A model generated the notes under the pieces. It made no database searches, was not told the origin of the DNA, and saw nothing but the letters and a program-made list of their open reading frames with translations. From positions 1-50,084 of the forward strand of contig CAMFHP010000058.1 in the NCBI GenBank assembly GCA_945952225.1: a stretch of DNA of 50,084 nucleotides, written 5' to 3'. This document shows, piece after piece, positions 42,480 to 50,084 of this stretch. Every line of letters begins with the position of its first letter. The first letter of the stretch is position 1. Source of the stretch: an uncultured Myxococcaceae bacterium (lineage in GTDB: Bacteria > Myxococcota_A > Polyangia > Polyangiales > Ga0077539). Position numbers and translations under genes: made by a program.

Positions 42480-43124
42480 ATGACCTCGCAGCTCCTCGAC
42501 GACCTCTCGGGCGCCGCCGCCATCGCGGGCACCGTGCTCCTCTCGCCCGCCCTCTCGCGACGGTATCGCGCGTGGGGTGCGACCGCGCACGAGTGCCGCG
42601 AGCCCCTGCCCGGTGACGAGAACGTGCCCGCGCCGAAGCTCCAGTCGACGCGCGCCATCGACATCGCCGCCGCGCCTGGTGACGTGTGGCCCTGGCTCGT
42701 GCAGCTCGGACACGGACGCGCGGGGCTCTATTCCTACGAGGGATTGGAGAACCTCGCGGGCTGCGAGATCCGCAACGCCGACCGCATCGAACCCGCGTGG
42801 CAATCGCTCGCGGTGGGCGACCGCATCCCCCTCGGTCCCCCGGGCTATCCGAGCTTCGAAGTGATGGACCTCGTCGTCGACACGCGCCTCGTGCTCCTCG
42901 CGCACGGTCGCCCCGACGAGCCGCGCAACGGGTGGGGCTTCTACCTCCGTCCGCGACCGGGCCACGGCACGCGCCTCCTCGTGCGCTCGCGCTACGACTA
43001 CCCCGACACCGCGGGGCAGCGCGTGCTCTGGCGTGCGCTCACCGAGCCCATCCACTTCGTGATGGAGCGACGGATGCTCCTCGGCCTCCGCGCGCGCATC
43101 GAGCGGACCGTGCAGCGCGCGTAG
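42480..43124 (+). CDS. SRPBCC family protein
   Basis: 214 residues. After a short helical N-terminus the sequence has the SRPBCC pattern STRAIDIAAAPGDVWPWLVQLGHGRAGLYSYEGLENLAGC, followed by a strand series (LVLLAHGRPDEPRN, GWGFYLRPRPGHGTRLLVRSRYDY) and a long C-terminal helix with HFVMERRMLLGLRARIE. It is 55 bp after the DUF808 gene. No clear Shine-Dalgarno. The ligand is unknown. Confidence 0.82.
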   Translation: MTSQLLDDLSGAAAIAGTVLLSPALSRRYRAWGATAHECREPLPGDENVPAPKLQSTRAIDIAAAPGDVWPWLVQLGHGRAGLYSYEGLENLAGCEIRNADRIEPAWQSLAVGDRIPLGPPGYPSFEVMDLVVDTRLVLLAHGRPDEPRNGWGFYLRPRPGHGTRLLVRSRYDYPDTAGQRVLWRALTEPIHFVMERRMLLGLRARIERTVQRA

Positions 43125-43130
43125 TTCCCC

Positions 43131-45236
43131 TCACGTCACACGAATGCGCGCGTCGACCACCACGGCGCCGCGGACCATCGCCACCACGGGATTCAGGTCG
43201 ATCTCCAGCACCTCGGGCAGCGCCTCGACGAGCGCCCCCACGCGCAGGATCACCTCGCGCAACGCCCCGCGATCGACGGCCGGCGCACCGCGGAACCCAT
43301 CGAGCAGCGCCCGCGCGCGAATCTGCGCGAGCATCTCGTCGGCGTCGCGATCACGGAGCGGCGCCACGCGGAACACCACGTCCTTCCACAGCTCGACCTG
43401 CACGCCGCCGAGGCCGAAGCCCACGAGCGGTCCGTACGACGGGTCGCGCGTGGCGCCCACGAAGGTCTCGACGCCACCGGGCACCATCTCCTGCACGAGC
43501 GCGCCCTCCATCGCCGCGCGGAGCCCGCGCTGTTCGAGGGACGACTCCATGCCCGACCACGCCGCGCGCACCGCCGCCGCGCCGCGGAGCCCGAGCACCA
43601 CGCCGCCCACGTCGCTCTTGTGCGTGATCGTCTGCGACACGAGCTTGAACGCCACGGGACCGCCGAACTCCGCGGCACACCACGCGGCCTCGTCGACGGT
43701 GCGCACCACGGCCTCGCGCGGCGTGCGGAGCCCGAAGGCGTCGAGCACCGCGCGCACCTCCGCGGGGTTCAACCATCGCGGGCCCGTCCCCTGCCCGAGG
43801 ACCGCGCGGGCCCTTGCCACATCGAGGTCGGTGAAGGTCGGCACCGCGCCCTCGGGCGACGCGAGCCAGCGCCCATAGCCCGCCGCACGCGCCAGCGCCG
43901 CCGCCGCCGACTCGGGGAACGCGTACGACGGAAAGCGTCCCTCGCGCAGCGAGCGCACGGCCTCGGGCACACCGCGTCGGCCCATGAAGCACGTCGCCAC
44001 GGTCTTCTCGCTGCCCGCCGCCGCACGGAGGATCGCGCGCGCCACGTCGCCCGCGTCGGTCACGATGGGCGTGACGAACACCACGAGCACCATGTCGACC
44101 TCGGGCGCATCGAGGAGCACGCGCAGCGAGCGCTCGTAGGCCGTCGCCGACGCGCTCGCGATCATGTCGACGGGGTTGCGCACCGAGGCCTCCGCGGGCA
44201 GCAGCGGACGCAGCGCCGACTGCGTGCTCTCGGAGAGCCGCACCACGTCGAGCCCGCGGCTCTCGCACGCATCGCTCGCCATGATGCCGGGACCGCCCGC
44301 GTTCGTGAGAATGGCCACGCGGCGCCCGCGGGGCACGGGCTGGTTCGCGAGGAGCATCGCCACGTCGAAGAGTTCATCGATGGTGTCGGTGCGGATCACG
44401 CCGGCCTGTCCGAGCAGCGCGTCGACGGCCACGTCGAGCCCCGCGAGCGAGCCCGTGTGCGAGCTGGCCGCGCGGGCGCCCGCTTCGGTGCGTCCCGACT
44501 TCACGACGGCGATGGGCTTGGTGCGCGAGACGCGGCGCGCGAGCTCCATGAAGCGCCGTGGGTTCCCGAGGTTTTCGAGGTACAGCAGGATCACCCGCGT
44601 CGCGGGATCGTCGCCCCAGTGCGCGATGAGGTCGTTGCCCGACACGTCGGCCTTGTTGCCCACGCTCACGAACTGCGACACGCCCACGCCGAGCTCGCGC
44701 GCGTGGTCGAGGATCGCGAGCCCGAGGGCGCCCGACTGCGACGAGAACGCGACGTTGCCGTAGGGCGGGAGCGCGCTCGCGAAGGTGGCGTTCATCGACA
44801 CGTCGGGCTCGGCGTTCACCACCCCGAGGCAGTTGGGGCCCACCATGCGCATGCCGTAGCGGCGCACGGTGTCGAGCACGCGCTGTTGCAGCGCCGCGCC
44901 CTCGGCGCCCGTCTCGGCGAAGCCCGCGGTGATGACCACGACCGCGAGCACGCCCTTGCGTCCGCAGGCCTCCACCGCGTCGGGAACGGCCGCGGCGGGC
45001 ACCACGATCACCGCGAGGTCGACGGGGTCGGGCACCTCACCGATCGTGGCGTACGCGCGCACCGACTGGACCACCGCCGCGTGCGGATTCACGGGGTACA
45101 CGGCGCCCTGAAATCCGCCGCGCAGGAGGTTGTGAAAGAGCTCGCCCGCGATGGTTCCGCGGGTGCGTGACGCGCCGATCACGGCCACGACGCGCGGTCG
45201 GAGCAGGGGGTCGAGGGCCTCGTTCACGTCGCGCAT
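43131..45236 (-). CDS. ADP-forming acyl-CoA synthetase (fused alpha-beta)
   Basis: 701 residues. Residues 8-135 form a CoA-binding domain (VVAVIGASRTRGTIAGELFHNLL), 150-290 and 300-440 the succinyl-CoA-ligase-like domains with VAFSSQSGALG and the phosphohistidine motif ASSHTGSLAG, and 475-695 an ATP-grasp domain (VAFKLVSQTITHKSDVGGV). It makes or uses acyl-CoA with ADP/ATP and phosphate, commonly acetate or other short acids. Unlike protein acetyltransferases of this superfamily it has no GNAT domain and keeps the catalytic His. Start preceded by TACAGC 7 nt upstream. Confidence 0.92.
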   Translation of the reverse strand: MRDVNEALDPLLRPRVVAVIGASRTRGTIAGELFHNLLRGGFQGAVYPVNPHAAVVQSVRAYATIGEVPDPVDLAVIVVPAAAVPDAVEACGRKGVLAVVVITAGFAETGAEGAALQQRVLDTVRRYGMRMVGPNCLGVVNAEPDVSMNATFASALPPYGNVAFSSQSGALGLAILDHARELGVGVSQFVSVGNKADVSGNDLIAHWGDDPATRVILLYLENLGNPRRFMELARRVSRTKPIAVVKSGRTEAGARAASSHTGSLAGLDVAVDALLGQAGVIRTDTIDELFDVAMLLANQPVPRGRRVAILTNAGGPGIMASDACESRGLDVVRLSESTQSALRPLLPAEASVRNPVDMIASASATAYERSLRVLLDAPEVDMVLVVFVTPIVTDAGDVARAILRAAAGSEKTVATCFMGRRGVPEAVRSLREGRFPSYAFPESAAAALARAAGYGRWLASPEGAVPTFTDLDVARARAVLGQGTGPRWLNPAEVRAVLDAFGLRTPREAVVRTVDEAAWCAAEFGGPVAFKLVSQTITHKSDVGGVVLGLRGAAAVRAAWSGMESSLEQRGLRAAMEGALVQEMVPGGVETFVGATRDPSYGPLVGFGLGGVQVELWKDVVFRVAPLRDRDADEMLAQIRARALLDGFRGAPAVDRGALREVILRVGALVEALPEVLEIDLNPVVAMVRGAVVVDARIRVT

Positions 45237-45321
45237 GCGCGGGGCTGTAGCGTCTGCGGGGTGCGCGCGAAAAGCCCGTTCGCCGTGCGCCCGCGGGGGC
45301 GCATCCGATGCGCGGCGTCGC

Positions 45322-46821
45322 TCAGGGATGCACGGGCAGCGACACGCGATGGGGCTGCTGCGGCACCGTGAGCTTCATGAGGTACGCGGTGAGCTGATCG
45401 TGGAGGTTGGGATCGCGCGTGACCGACGCCGCGGAGATGAGATGGCGCATGCCCGCGCGGGTCTCGCCGCGCTCGATGAGCCCCGTGCCCAGGGCCACGA
45501 GCGCGTTGAGGTCGTCGGGGTTGCGACGCAGGCACTCGCGGTAGCGGTACGCGGCCTGTTCGGTGAACCCCAGCGATTCGAGGGCCGCGGCTTCGAGAAT
45601 GAACAGGTCGCCCTCGTCGGGAAAGCGCCACCGCCCGTGCGCCGCGAGCGCCGCCGCCTGCTCGTACTCGCCCACGTTCATGTGGAGCTGAAAGCGCGCG
45701 ATGCACGCCTGCGCGTTCTCGATGGGCGCCGCGTCGGAGGGGAGCGTCGCGGCGAGCGCGGCCTGTCGCATGGTGTGCAGGTCGTAGAGCTTCGCCACGG
45801 GGTGCTCGAAGGCCGGGTTGCGCAGCGTCTCTTGAAACGCGAGGTGCAGCGGGTGATCGGGCGAGGCCACGTTCTTGCGCGCGTAGTCGTCGGTGAGGTG
45901 GCTCCCCGTGAGCTGGATCGCGTAGAGGCGCACGGCGTCGCATCCGAGCTCGGCGCCGAGGGCCACCATGTCGGCGAGCTCGTGGAAGTTGTCGAGCTGC
46001 ACGGTGGCGTTGAGGTAGTAGGCCGAGAAGATCCCCGCGCGGCGCTTCTCGGCGATGAAGCGGAGGTTCTCTTCGAGCCGCGACCACTCGCCGCCGCGAC
46101 GGAGCACGGCGTACGTCCACGGGCGGCACGCGTCGATGGAGACGTTCACCGTGGGCTTGTACCGTTCGAGCCCCTGGTACTCGGCCCAGCGCGCGGGGGT
46201 CATCAGCAGGCCGTTGGTGTGGAGGTTCAGCGTGACGTTGAGGTCGTGCGTCGCGAGGTGCTTCAACACCGAGCGGTAGTGCTTCGACGACCACGGATCG
46301 CCCTGCCCCGACACCGACACGTCGACGAGCTCGCCCGAGGCGAAGATGGGCTGGAGCACCGTGCGCTCGATCACGTCGAGGCGGCTCTCGGTCTTCGCGT
46401 CGGCCACGACCATGTCGCTGCGGCACGAGGGGCACGAGAGGTTGCAGGTCACGTCGTGGGCGAGAAAGAGGTGCCGCGGCGGACGCGAGAGCTTCGTCGC
46501 GCGCGTGTCGATGATCTCGCGGAGCTCGGGGTCGGTCACCGCGTCGCGGTCGGGGAGCGTGCCGTGGATGAGGTGCACGCAGCGATCCTTGCGGCAGTGA
46601 CGAAACGAGCCGTCGTGGATGCTCTCGCGGATGCGCTGCGCGGTCTCGCTGTTCCAGATCTCCTCGAAGGACTGGCGGTCGAGGTTGCCGATGCGGTCCT
46701 CGACCCAGAGCGAGCAGCAGGGCGACACGTTGCCGTCGATCAGCGTCTCGAACTGACGAAAGGGCGCGTCGCAGAACTTCGTGCGGAGGTCGACCTCGCG
46801 CGGGGTGCCCGGAGTGTCCAT
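45322..46821 (-). CDS. Radical SAM protein with N-terminal SPASM-like region and C-terminal TPR-like repeats
   Basis: 499 residues from ATG 46821; a GTG start at 46890 adds 23 residues with three Cys and is possible. The radical SAM cluster motif CNLSCPSC gives Cys126, Cys130 and Cys133. Ahead of it, residues 17-81 carry C17, C35-C36, C76 and C81 with FCDAPFRQFETLIDG and a SFEEIWNSE block, a SPASM-type auxiliary-cluster pattern that usually lies after the radical SAM barrel. VSGQGDPW and NVSIDACRPWTY fit the barrel. The last 130 residues have TPR-like helices. It may modify a peptide or protein; no precursor peptide was found nearby. Confidence 0.85.
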   Translation of the reverse strand: MDTPGTPREVDLRTKFCDAPFRQFETLIDGNVSPCCSLWVEDRIGNLDRQSFEEIWNSETAQRIRESIHDGSFRHCRKDRCVHLIHGTLPDRDAVTDPELREIIDTRATKLSRPPRHLFLAHDVTCNLSCPSCRSDMVVADAKTESRLDVIERTVLQPIFASGELVDVSVSGQGDPWSSKHYRSVLKHLATHDLNVTLNLHTNGLLMTPARWAEYQGLERYKPTVNVSIDACRPWTYAVLRRGGEWSRLEENLRFIAEKRRAGIFSAYYLNATVQLDNFHELADMVALGAELGCDAVRLYAIQLTGSHLTDDYARKNVASPDHPLHLAFQETLRNPAFEHPVAKLYDLHTMRQAALAATLPSDAAPIENAQACIARFQLHMNVGEYEQAAALAAHGRWRFPDEGDLFILEAAALESLGFTEQAAYRYRECLRRNPDDLNALVALGTGLIERGETRAGMRHLISAASVTRDPNLHDQLTAYLMKLTVPQQPHRVSLPVHP

Positions 46822-46963
46822 GCGCACGCGCTCAGCAACCGCGGCGCCATCGCACAGAACCCCTTGTTTACAGCACTTCGGGAGAGACACCCGCCGTCAG
46901 CGCGATGGCGTCGGGCGTCAGGGCCATGGCGTCGCGCGGGGCGCCCTTCGCGCGAGGCGATGC

Positions 46964-47437
46964 CTACGTGAAGATGATCTGCGCGCCGTCGCTGAGGTCG
47001 TAGAAGTCGCCCGCGGTGATGACGTCCTTCACCTGCGCGACGAGGTGCTTCTGCTCGCGCTTGAACATCTTCATCGCGAGCTCGCACGCGTAGAGCTCGG
47101 CGCCCGACTCGTGGAGGATCTGGAGCATCTCGCGCACCGTGGGGAGTTCGAGCTCCTCCATCTGCTTCTTCATCATCGTGGCGGCGAGGCTCTCCATGCC
47201 GGGCAGGCCCGCGAGCATCGTGGGCATCGGCGCCGAGGGGTTGCCCGCCATGTTCACGTGCAGGTGGTCGACCTTCGACTCGGTGATGATGTCGAGCCCC
47301 CAGAACGTGAAGAAGATGAAGGCCTCGATGCCCGACTGACGGGCCGCGTTCGCAAGGATCAGCGCGGGGTACGCCTCGTCGAGCCCGCCGTGCGAGGCGA
47401 TGATGGCGACCCTGCGGTTCGTGCTGTGCGTGCTCAT
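46964..47437 (-). CDS. DsrE-like sulfur-carrier protein
   Basis: 157 residues matching the DsrE/DsrF/DrsH-like family: VAIIASHGGLDEAYPALILANAARQSG at the start and IFFTFWGLDIITE. The region ELYACELAMKMF holds a single Cys118 near the place where DsrE-type proteins keep their sulfur-carrying Cys. It is the third gene after sulfide:quinone reductase and the DUF1641-DsrC fusion, 50 bp after the latter. A role passing sulfane sulfur from sulfide oxidation is inferred from family and context. Confidence 0.88.
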   Translation of the reverse strand: MSTHSTNRRVAIIASHGGLDEAYPALILANAARQSGIEAFIFFTFWGLDIITESKVDHLHVNMAGNPSAPMPTMLAGLPGMESLAATMMKKQMEELELPTVREMLQILHESGAELYACELAMKMFKREQKHLVAQVKDVITAGDFYDLSDGAQIIFT

Positions 47438-47487
47438 GGGAACGTCGTCTCTCTGCGCGTACGCGAAGCGGGTTCAGCGGTCGGTGA

Positions 47488-48489
47488 TCACAGGCAGCCC
47501 GCGGGCTTCGGCAGGCCGGCGACCTTCGCCAGCGTGCGCCCCGGCGCCTTCGGAAAGAGCGCGTAGATGTCCTTCGTCGACACGCCCGTCACCTGCGTGA
47601 GCCGACGGATGTTCGGCGAGGTCTTCGTGGCCTCGAAGTCCCTGCGCGCGGCGTCGACGAGGGCCCAGTGCGCGTCGGTCATCGCCACGCCCTGAAGCTC
47701 CGCGAGCTTCTCGCCGAGGGCGCGCGTCCACTGCGACGCGTCGGCGAGGTGTCCGTCGGCGCCGAAGCCCACCCCATCGAGCGTGGTGACCACCGGGGCC
47801 GGTCCCTTCGTGGGCACCGCGCAGGCCGCCACGGGAGGCGCCGAGGGAGACGCCACGGGGGCGATGGGCTTCGGTGCGATCGCCGTCGGTGCGGGGGCCG
47901 CGGGGCGCTCCACACCGAGCGTGCGCGCGCGCTTCGCGCCGAGGATGCCATCGAGCTTCGCGCGCTTGTCGGCGAGGGGCGAGGCCGCGCGGCTCTCCTT
48001 CACGATGGCCGCGGCGCGTCCCACGTGGCGCATGAGTTCGAGCATCACGGCCATGCCCCGCTGCACGTCGCGGTCGTTGGTGGCGCGCACCATGCCGAAG
48101 ATGCCCACGGGCTCGGCGCGCTCGGCGTTCTGCAGCACCTCGGACGCATCGGAGGCCACGCGCAGCACCTCGGGCTGCGTGAGCGCGCGCACCGTCTCGA
48201 GGATGCTCACCACGGCGCCTCCGAGCTGGCGCACGTCGTCGGGCGAGAAGCCCTCGACCACGCGCTCGCCCACGCCCAGAAGCTCGCGCCCGAAGGCGAA
48301 GTAGCCCTTCTTCTCCAGCCCGTCGAGGCGCGTGGCGGCGCTGGTCACCGCGGCCTTGAGAATGGGCGACATCTCGTCGAGAAACTCCTCGGTCTTGCGC
48401 TGGCGCTCGACGAGCAGGTTCATCTGCGCGCTCAGCGCGTCGAAGCGCGCGTGGAGGGCCGCGAGGTCGTCGGAACGGGGGGTCTCCAT
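47488..48489 (-). CDS. DUF1641 protein fused to a DsrC/TusE-like domain
   Basis: 333 residues from ATG 48489, 2 bp after the sulfide:quinone reductase stop. Residues 1-60 are a coiled coil (LHARFDALSAQMNLLVERQRKTEEF). Residues 65-170 match DUF1641, a helical domain found next to sulfide:quinone reductases and formate dehydrogenases. A Pro/Ala-rich linker (about 195-240) leads to a DsrC/TusE-like domain: WTRALGEKLAELQGV, LTxxHW-type MTDAHWALVDAARRDFE, NIRRLT and the C-terminal AGLPKPAGCL with Cys332 as penultimate residue. The second redox Cys of true DsrC, ten or so residues earlier, is absent (Ala/Lys there), as in TusE. The domain could accept sulfur from the reductase. Confidence 0.88.
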   Translation of the reverse strand: METPRSDDLAALHARFDALSAQMNLLVERQRKTEEFLDEMSPILKAAVTSAATRLDGLEKKGYFAFGRELLGVGERVVEGFSPDDVRQLGGAVVSILETVRALTQPEVLRVASDASEVLQNAERAEPVGIFGMVRATNDRDVQRGMAVMLELMRHVGRAAAIVKESRAASPLADKRAKLDGILGAKRARTLGVERPAAPAPTAIAPKPIAPVASPSAPPVAACAVPTKGPAPVVTTLDGVGFGADGHLADASQWTRALGEKLAELQGVAMTDAHWALVDAARRDFEATKTSPNIRRLTQVTGVSTKDIYALFPKAPGRTLAKVAGLPKPAGCL

Positions 48490-48491
48490 GG

Positions 48492-49718
48492 TCAGCTCCA
48501 CTTGCCCGCCATCAGCATGCGGTGGTCGAGGGGGATGTCTTTGCCGGCGAGCAGCACGTTCCAGTAGATCCACTTGAAGGCGAGCTTGCCCCAGTGGTTC
48601 GCCTCGCTCTCTTCGAGCAGCGTGAAGGGCCCGAGGCCCGGCAGCGGAAAGCGCCCCGGCAGCGGCTCCGTCGTGTAGTTGAAGTCGATGAGCATCGCCT
48701 TGCCGAAGCCCGTCTCGATGAAGCAGTTGGCGTGGCCGTCGAACGCGGGCGCGAGGGGCTTGTCGTCGAGGTAGCGCAGCACGTTCTCGATGAGCACCTC
48801 GCTCTGAAAGTGCGCGACGGCGCCGGCCTTCGACGACGGCAGGTTCGTCGCATCACCGATCGCGAACACGTACGGAAACGCCGTGCTCTGGAGCGTGTGC
48901 TTGTCCGTCGGGAGCCATCCGCCCGCGTCGCCCATGCCGCTCGTGCGGATCACCTCGGCGCCGCCGTGCACCGGCACCGACACGAGCAGGTCGTAGTCGG
49001 TCTCGCGGCCGTCGTAGCTCTTGAGCACGCGCTTCGCGCCATCGACCTCGCTCGTCGCGAAGTCGCCCATCACCTGGATGTTGCGCCGCCCGAGCATGTC
49101 GCCGAGCGCGGCCGACGCGCGGGGCTTCGTGAACGCCCCTTCGAGCGGCGTCGCATAGACGATCTCGACCTTGTCGCGGATGCCCTGTTCGGTGAAGAAC
49201 GCGTCGGCGAGAAAGAGGAACTCCAGCGGCGCCACCGGGCACTTGATGGGCATCTCGACGACGTTGAGCACGAGACGTCCGCCCTTCCACCCTTCGAGCT
49301 TGCGGCGCAGGGCCATGGCGCCATCGAGCGTGTAGAAGTCGAAGGCCGACTCGCGCCACCCCTCACCCGTGAGCCCCTGCGTCTCGCCCGGAAGCACGCG
49401 CGATCCCGTCGCCACGATGAGCAGTTCGAACGAGAGCGTCTCGCCGCCCGCGAGGGTCACGGTCTTCTCGTCGGGCGCCACGCGGTCGATCTCGGCGAGT
49501 CGAAGCTCCACGCGCGGGTCGAGGAGCGCGCGTCGCGGACGCGTCGTCTCTTCGCGGCGGTACGTGCCGAAGGGCAGAAAGAGCAGCCCCGGCTGATAGA
49601 CGTGCACGTCGTCGCGGTCGATGACCGTGATGCGCCACGTGTCGCCGAGCGCGCGAACCAGGCGGTTCGCCATCATCGTGCCGCCCGTGCCTGCCCCCAG
49701 AATGACGATGCGTTTCAT
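48492..49718 (-). CDS. sqr: Sulfide:quinone oxidoreductase
   Basis: 408 residues from ATG 49718, GAGG about 9 nt upstream. The N-terminal FAD motif is GAGTGG, with Glu/Asp-type VIDRDD. YQPGLLFLPFG follows as in SQR. The CPxAP motif MPIKCPVAPLEF puts Cys160 at the active-site position and HANCFIETG gives Cys332; a third Cys found in many SQRs near residue 125 is not seen. FAIGDATNLPSSKAGAVAHFQ and a C-terminal amphipathic, Trp-rich stretch (KLAFKWIYWNVLLAG) fit monotopic membrane binding. It oxidises sulfide to sulfane sulfur or polysulfide and reduces quinone. It is first in the operon with the DUF1641-DsrC and DsrE-like genes. Confidence 0.93.
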   Translation of the reverse strand: MKRIVILGAGTGGTMMANRLVRALGDTWRITVIDRDDVHVYQPGLLFLPFGTYRREETTRPRRALLDPRVELRLAEIDRVAPDEKTVTLAGGETLSFELLIVATGSRVLPGETQGLTGEGWRESAFDFYTLDGAMALRRKLEGWKGGRLVLNVVEMPIKCPVAPLEFLFLADAFFTEQGIRDKVEIVYATPLEGAFTKPRASAALGDMLGRRNIQVMGDFATSEVDGAKRVLKSYDGRETDYDLLVSVPVHGGAEVIRTSGMGDAGGWLPTDKHTLQSTAFPYVFAIGDATNLPSSKAGAVAHFQSEVLIENVLRYLDDKPLAPAFDGHANCFIETGFGKAMLIDFNYTTEPLPGRFPLPGLGPFTLLEESEANHWGKLAFKWIYWNVLLAGKDIPLDHRMLMAGKWS

Positions 49719-49916
49719 GTTCGTCGCCCTCGCGCGTGTGTGCCTGCGAGCGCGTTCGAAGGTTCGCGGTCTGCGCGAATTTCTCCGCCGCGTGCAGGGC
49801 GTCGCCGCACCGAGCACGACCCGCGCCGAAGGCCTTTTCCGCAGGGCGTTGCGCGAGTCTCCACGCGCCGCGCACAGGGTGTCGTCACGGTGTGCGCGCG
49901 GTGCCTGCGGTGCGGG
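49719..49916. other. Upstream region of the sulfur operon, no gene seen
   Basis: No credible gene on either strand. It should hold the promoter of the sulfide:quinone reductase operon on the minus strand, but no clear -35/-10 pair was recognised. Confidence 0.45.
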
Positions 49917-50084
49917 GTGTGTTGCCGAGCGTGCTCCCGGTGAATGAATTCACCGGCAGCAAGGGGAAAGTCCCTGACGGGACTCGCACTCCTGTGTCGC
50001 CTTCGCAGCGCGTTGTTCGCGTGTGTTGCCGATCGTGCTCCCGGTGAATGAATTCACCGGCAGCAAGGGGAAAGTCCCTGACGG
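49917..50084. repeat. Two copies of a structured repeat of at least 64 bp, period 104 bp
   Basis: 49917-49980 and 50021-50084 are identical except for one base (49929 G, 50033 T), separated by 40 bp. The second copy runs to the window end, so length and copy number are minimum values. Each holds CCGGTGAATGAATTCACCGG (49937-49956 and 50041-50060), a perfect 9-bp inverted repeat with a 2-nt centre, and further on the small hairpin GGGA-AAG-TCCC. No coding frame is convincing across it. Confidence 0.85.

Noticed and set aside
43131-45236. Pat-type protein lysine acetyltransferase
   Set aside because: No GNAT domain and the phosphohistidine is kept in SSHTGSLAG, so an ADP-forming acyl-CoA synthetase is the better call.
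45322-46821. RiPP biosynthesis cluster around the radical SAM gene
   Set aside because: No short precursor-like gene, peptidase or transporter next to it; neighbours are an acyl-CoA synthetase and the sulfur operon.
49917-50084. CRISPR array
   Set aside because: Only two copies are visible, the repeat is at least 64 bp, longer than CRISPR repeats, and no cas gene lies nearby.
1-50084. tRNA or rRNA genes and insertion sequences
   Set aside because: No tRNA cloverleaf, rRNA core motif or transposase was recognised on reading; a tRNAscan or Infernal run would be decisive.

Overview
The window is GC-rich (by eye 70-75 %) and gene-dense. It looks like a member of the Myxococcota, most likely Polyangia (Sandaracinus-like). 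The signs are Asp/Ala-rich linkers behind lipoprotein signals, a MYXO-CTERM-like GCGCR plus Arg-cluster tail, arrays of Cys-rich repeats, a type VI secretion (T6SS) cargo cluster with DUF2169, DUF3540, DUF4150 and pentapeptide-repeat proteins, and long antisense open frames that only reflect third-position GC. No rRNA, tRNA, transposase, integrase, CRISPR array or prophage gene was recognised.

Layout. 0-5.3 kb: a secreted phosphodiester-glycosidase-type protein and, divergent from it, a large lipoprotein with one CxxCH motif and eight Cys-rich repeats. 5.3-7.1 kb: a LysR regulator divergent from a short-chain dehydrogenase, with two near-identical inverted repeats between them. 7.2-10.4 kb: three unrecognised genes in one direction, possibly an effector with companion genes. 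10.4-13.5 kb: an esterase lipoprotein divergent from a NarL-type histidine kinase/response regulator pair, with a perfect 14-bp palindrome between them. 13.5-16.4 kb: an aldonolactone-oxidase-type flavoprotein coupled to a 3-beta-HSD-like protein. 16.4-22.1 kb: a membrane protein, a methyltransferase, a DinB protein, another membrane protein, an ECF sigma factor with an overlapping anti-sigma factor fused to a DUF4097-like domain, and a small lipoprotein.

22.1-34.6 kb is a T6SS delivery island without structural (core) genes. On the minus strand, in transcription order, it has a YkgJ-like Cys-cluster protein, VgrG, two consecutive copies of a [coiled-coil membrane protein + pentapeptide protein] unit, DUF3540, a DUF4150 PAAR-like tip and a DUF2169-pentapeptide fusion. 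Two unrecognised genes, probably cargo or accessory, diverge from it on the plus strand. 34.6-45.2 kb is housekeeping and envelope content: an alpha/beta hydrolase, a Tat-exported DUF362 protein, a polytopic GT-C-like protein, a TolB-like propeller, two SRPBCC proteins, DUF429, DUF808 and a fused ADP-forming acyl-CoA synthetase. 45.3-49.7 kb has a radical SAM protein and a sulfur operon: sulfide:quinone reductase, a DUF1641 protein with a DsrC/TusE-like C-terminal domain, and a DsrE-like protein. The last 168 bases hold two copies of a structured repeat of at least 64 bp, with a 104-bp period, running off the window.

Several genes have no Shine-Dalgarno but carry TAGCGT (or a close variant) 5-8 nt before the start codon, which suggests leaderless transcription. 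Many convergent pairs are separated by fewer than 30 bp.
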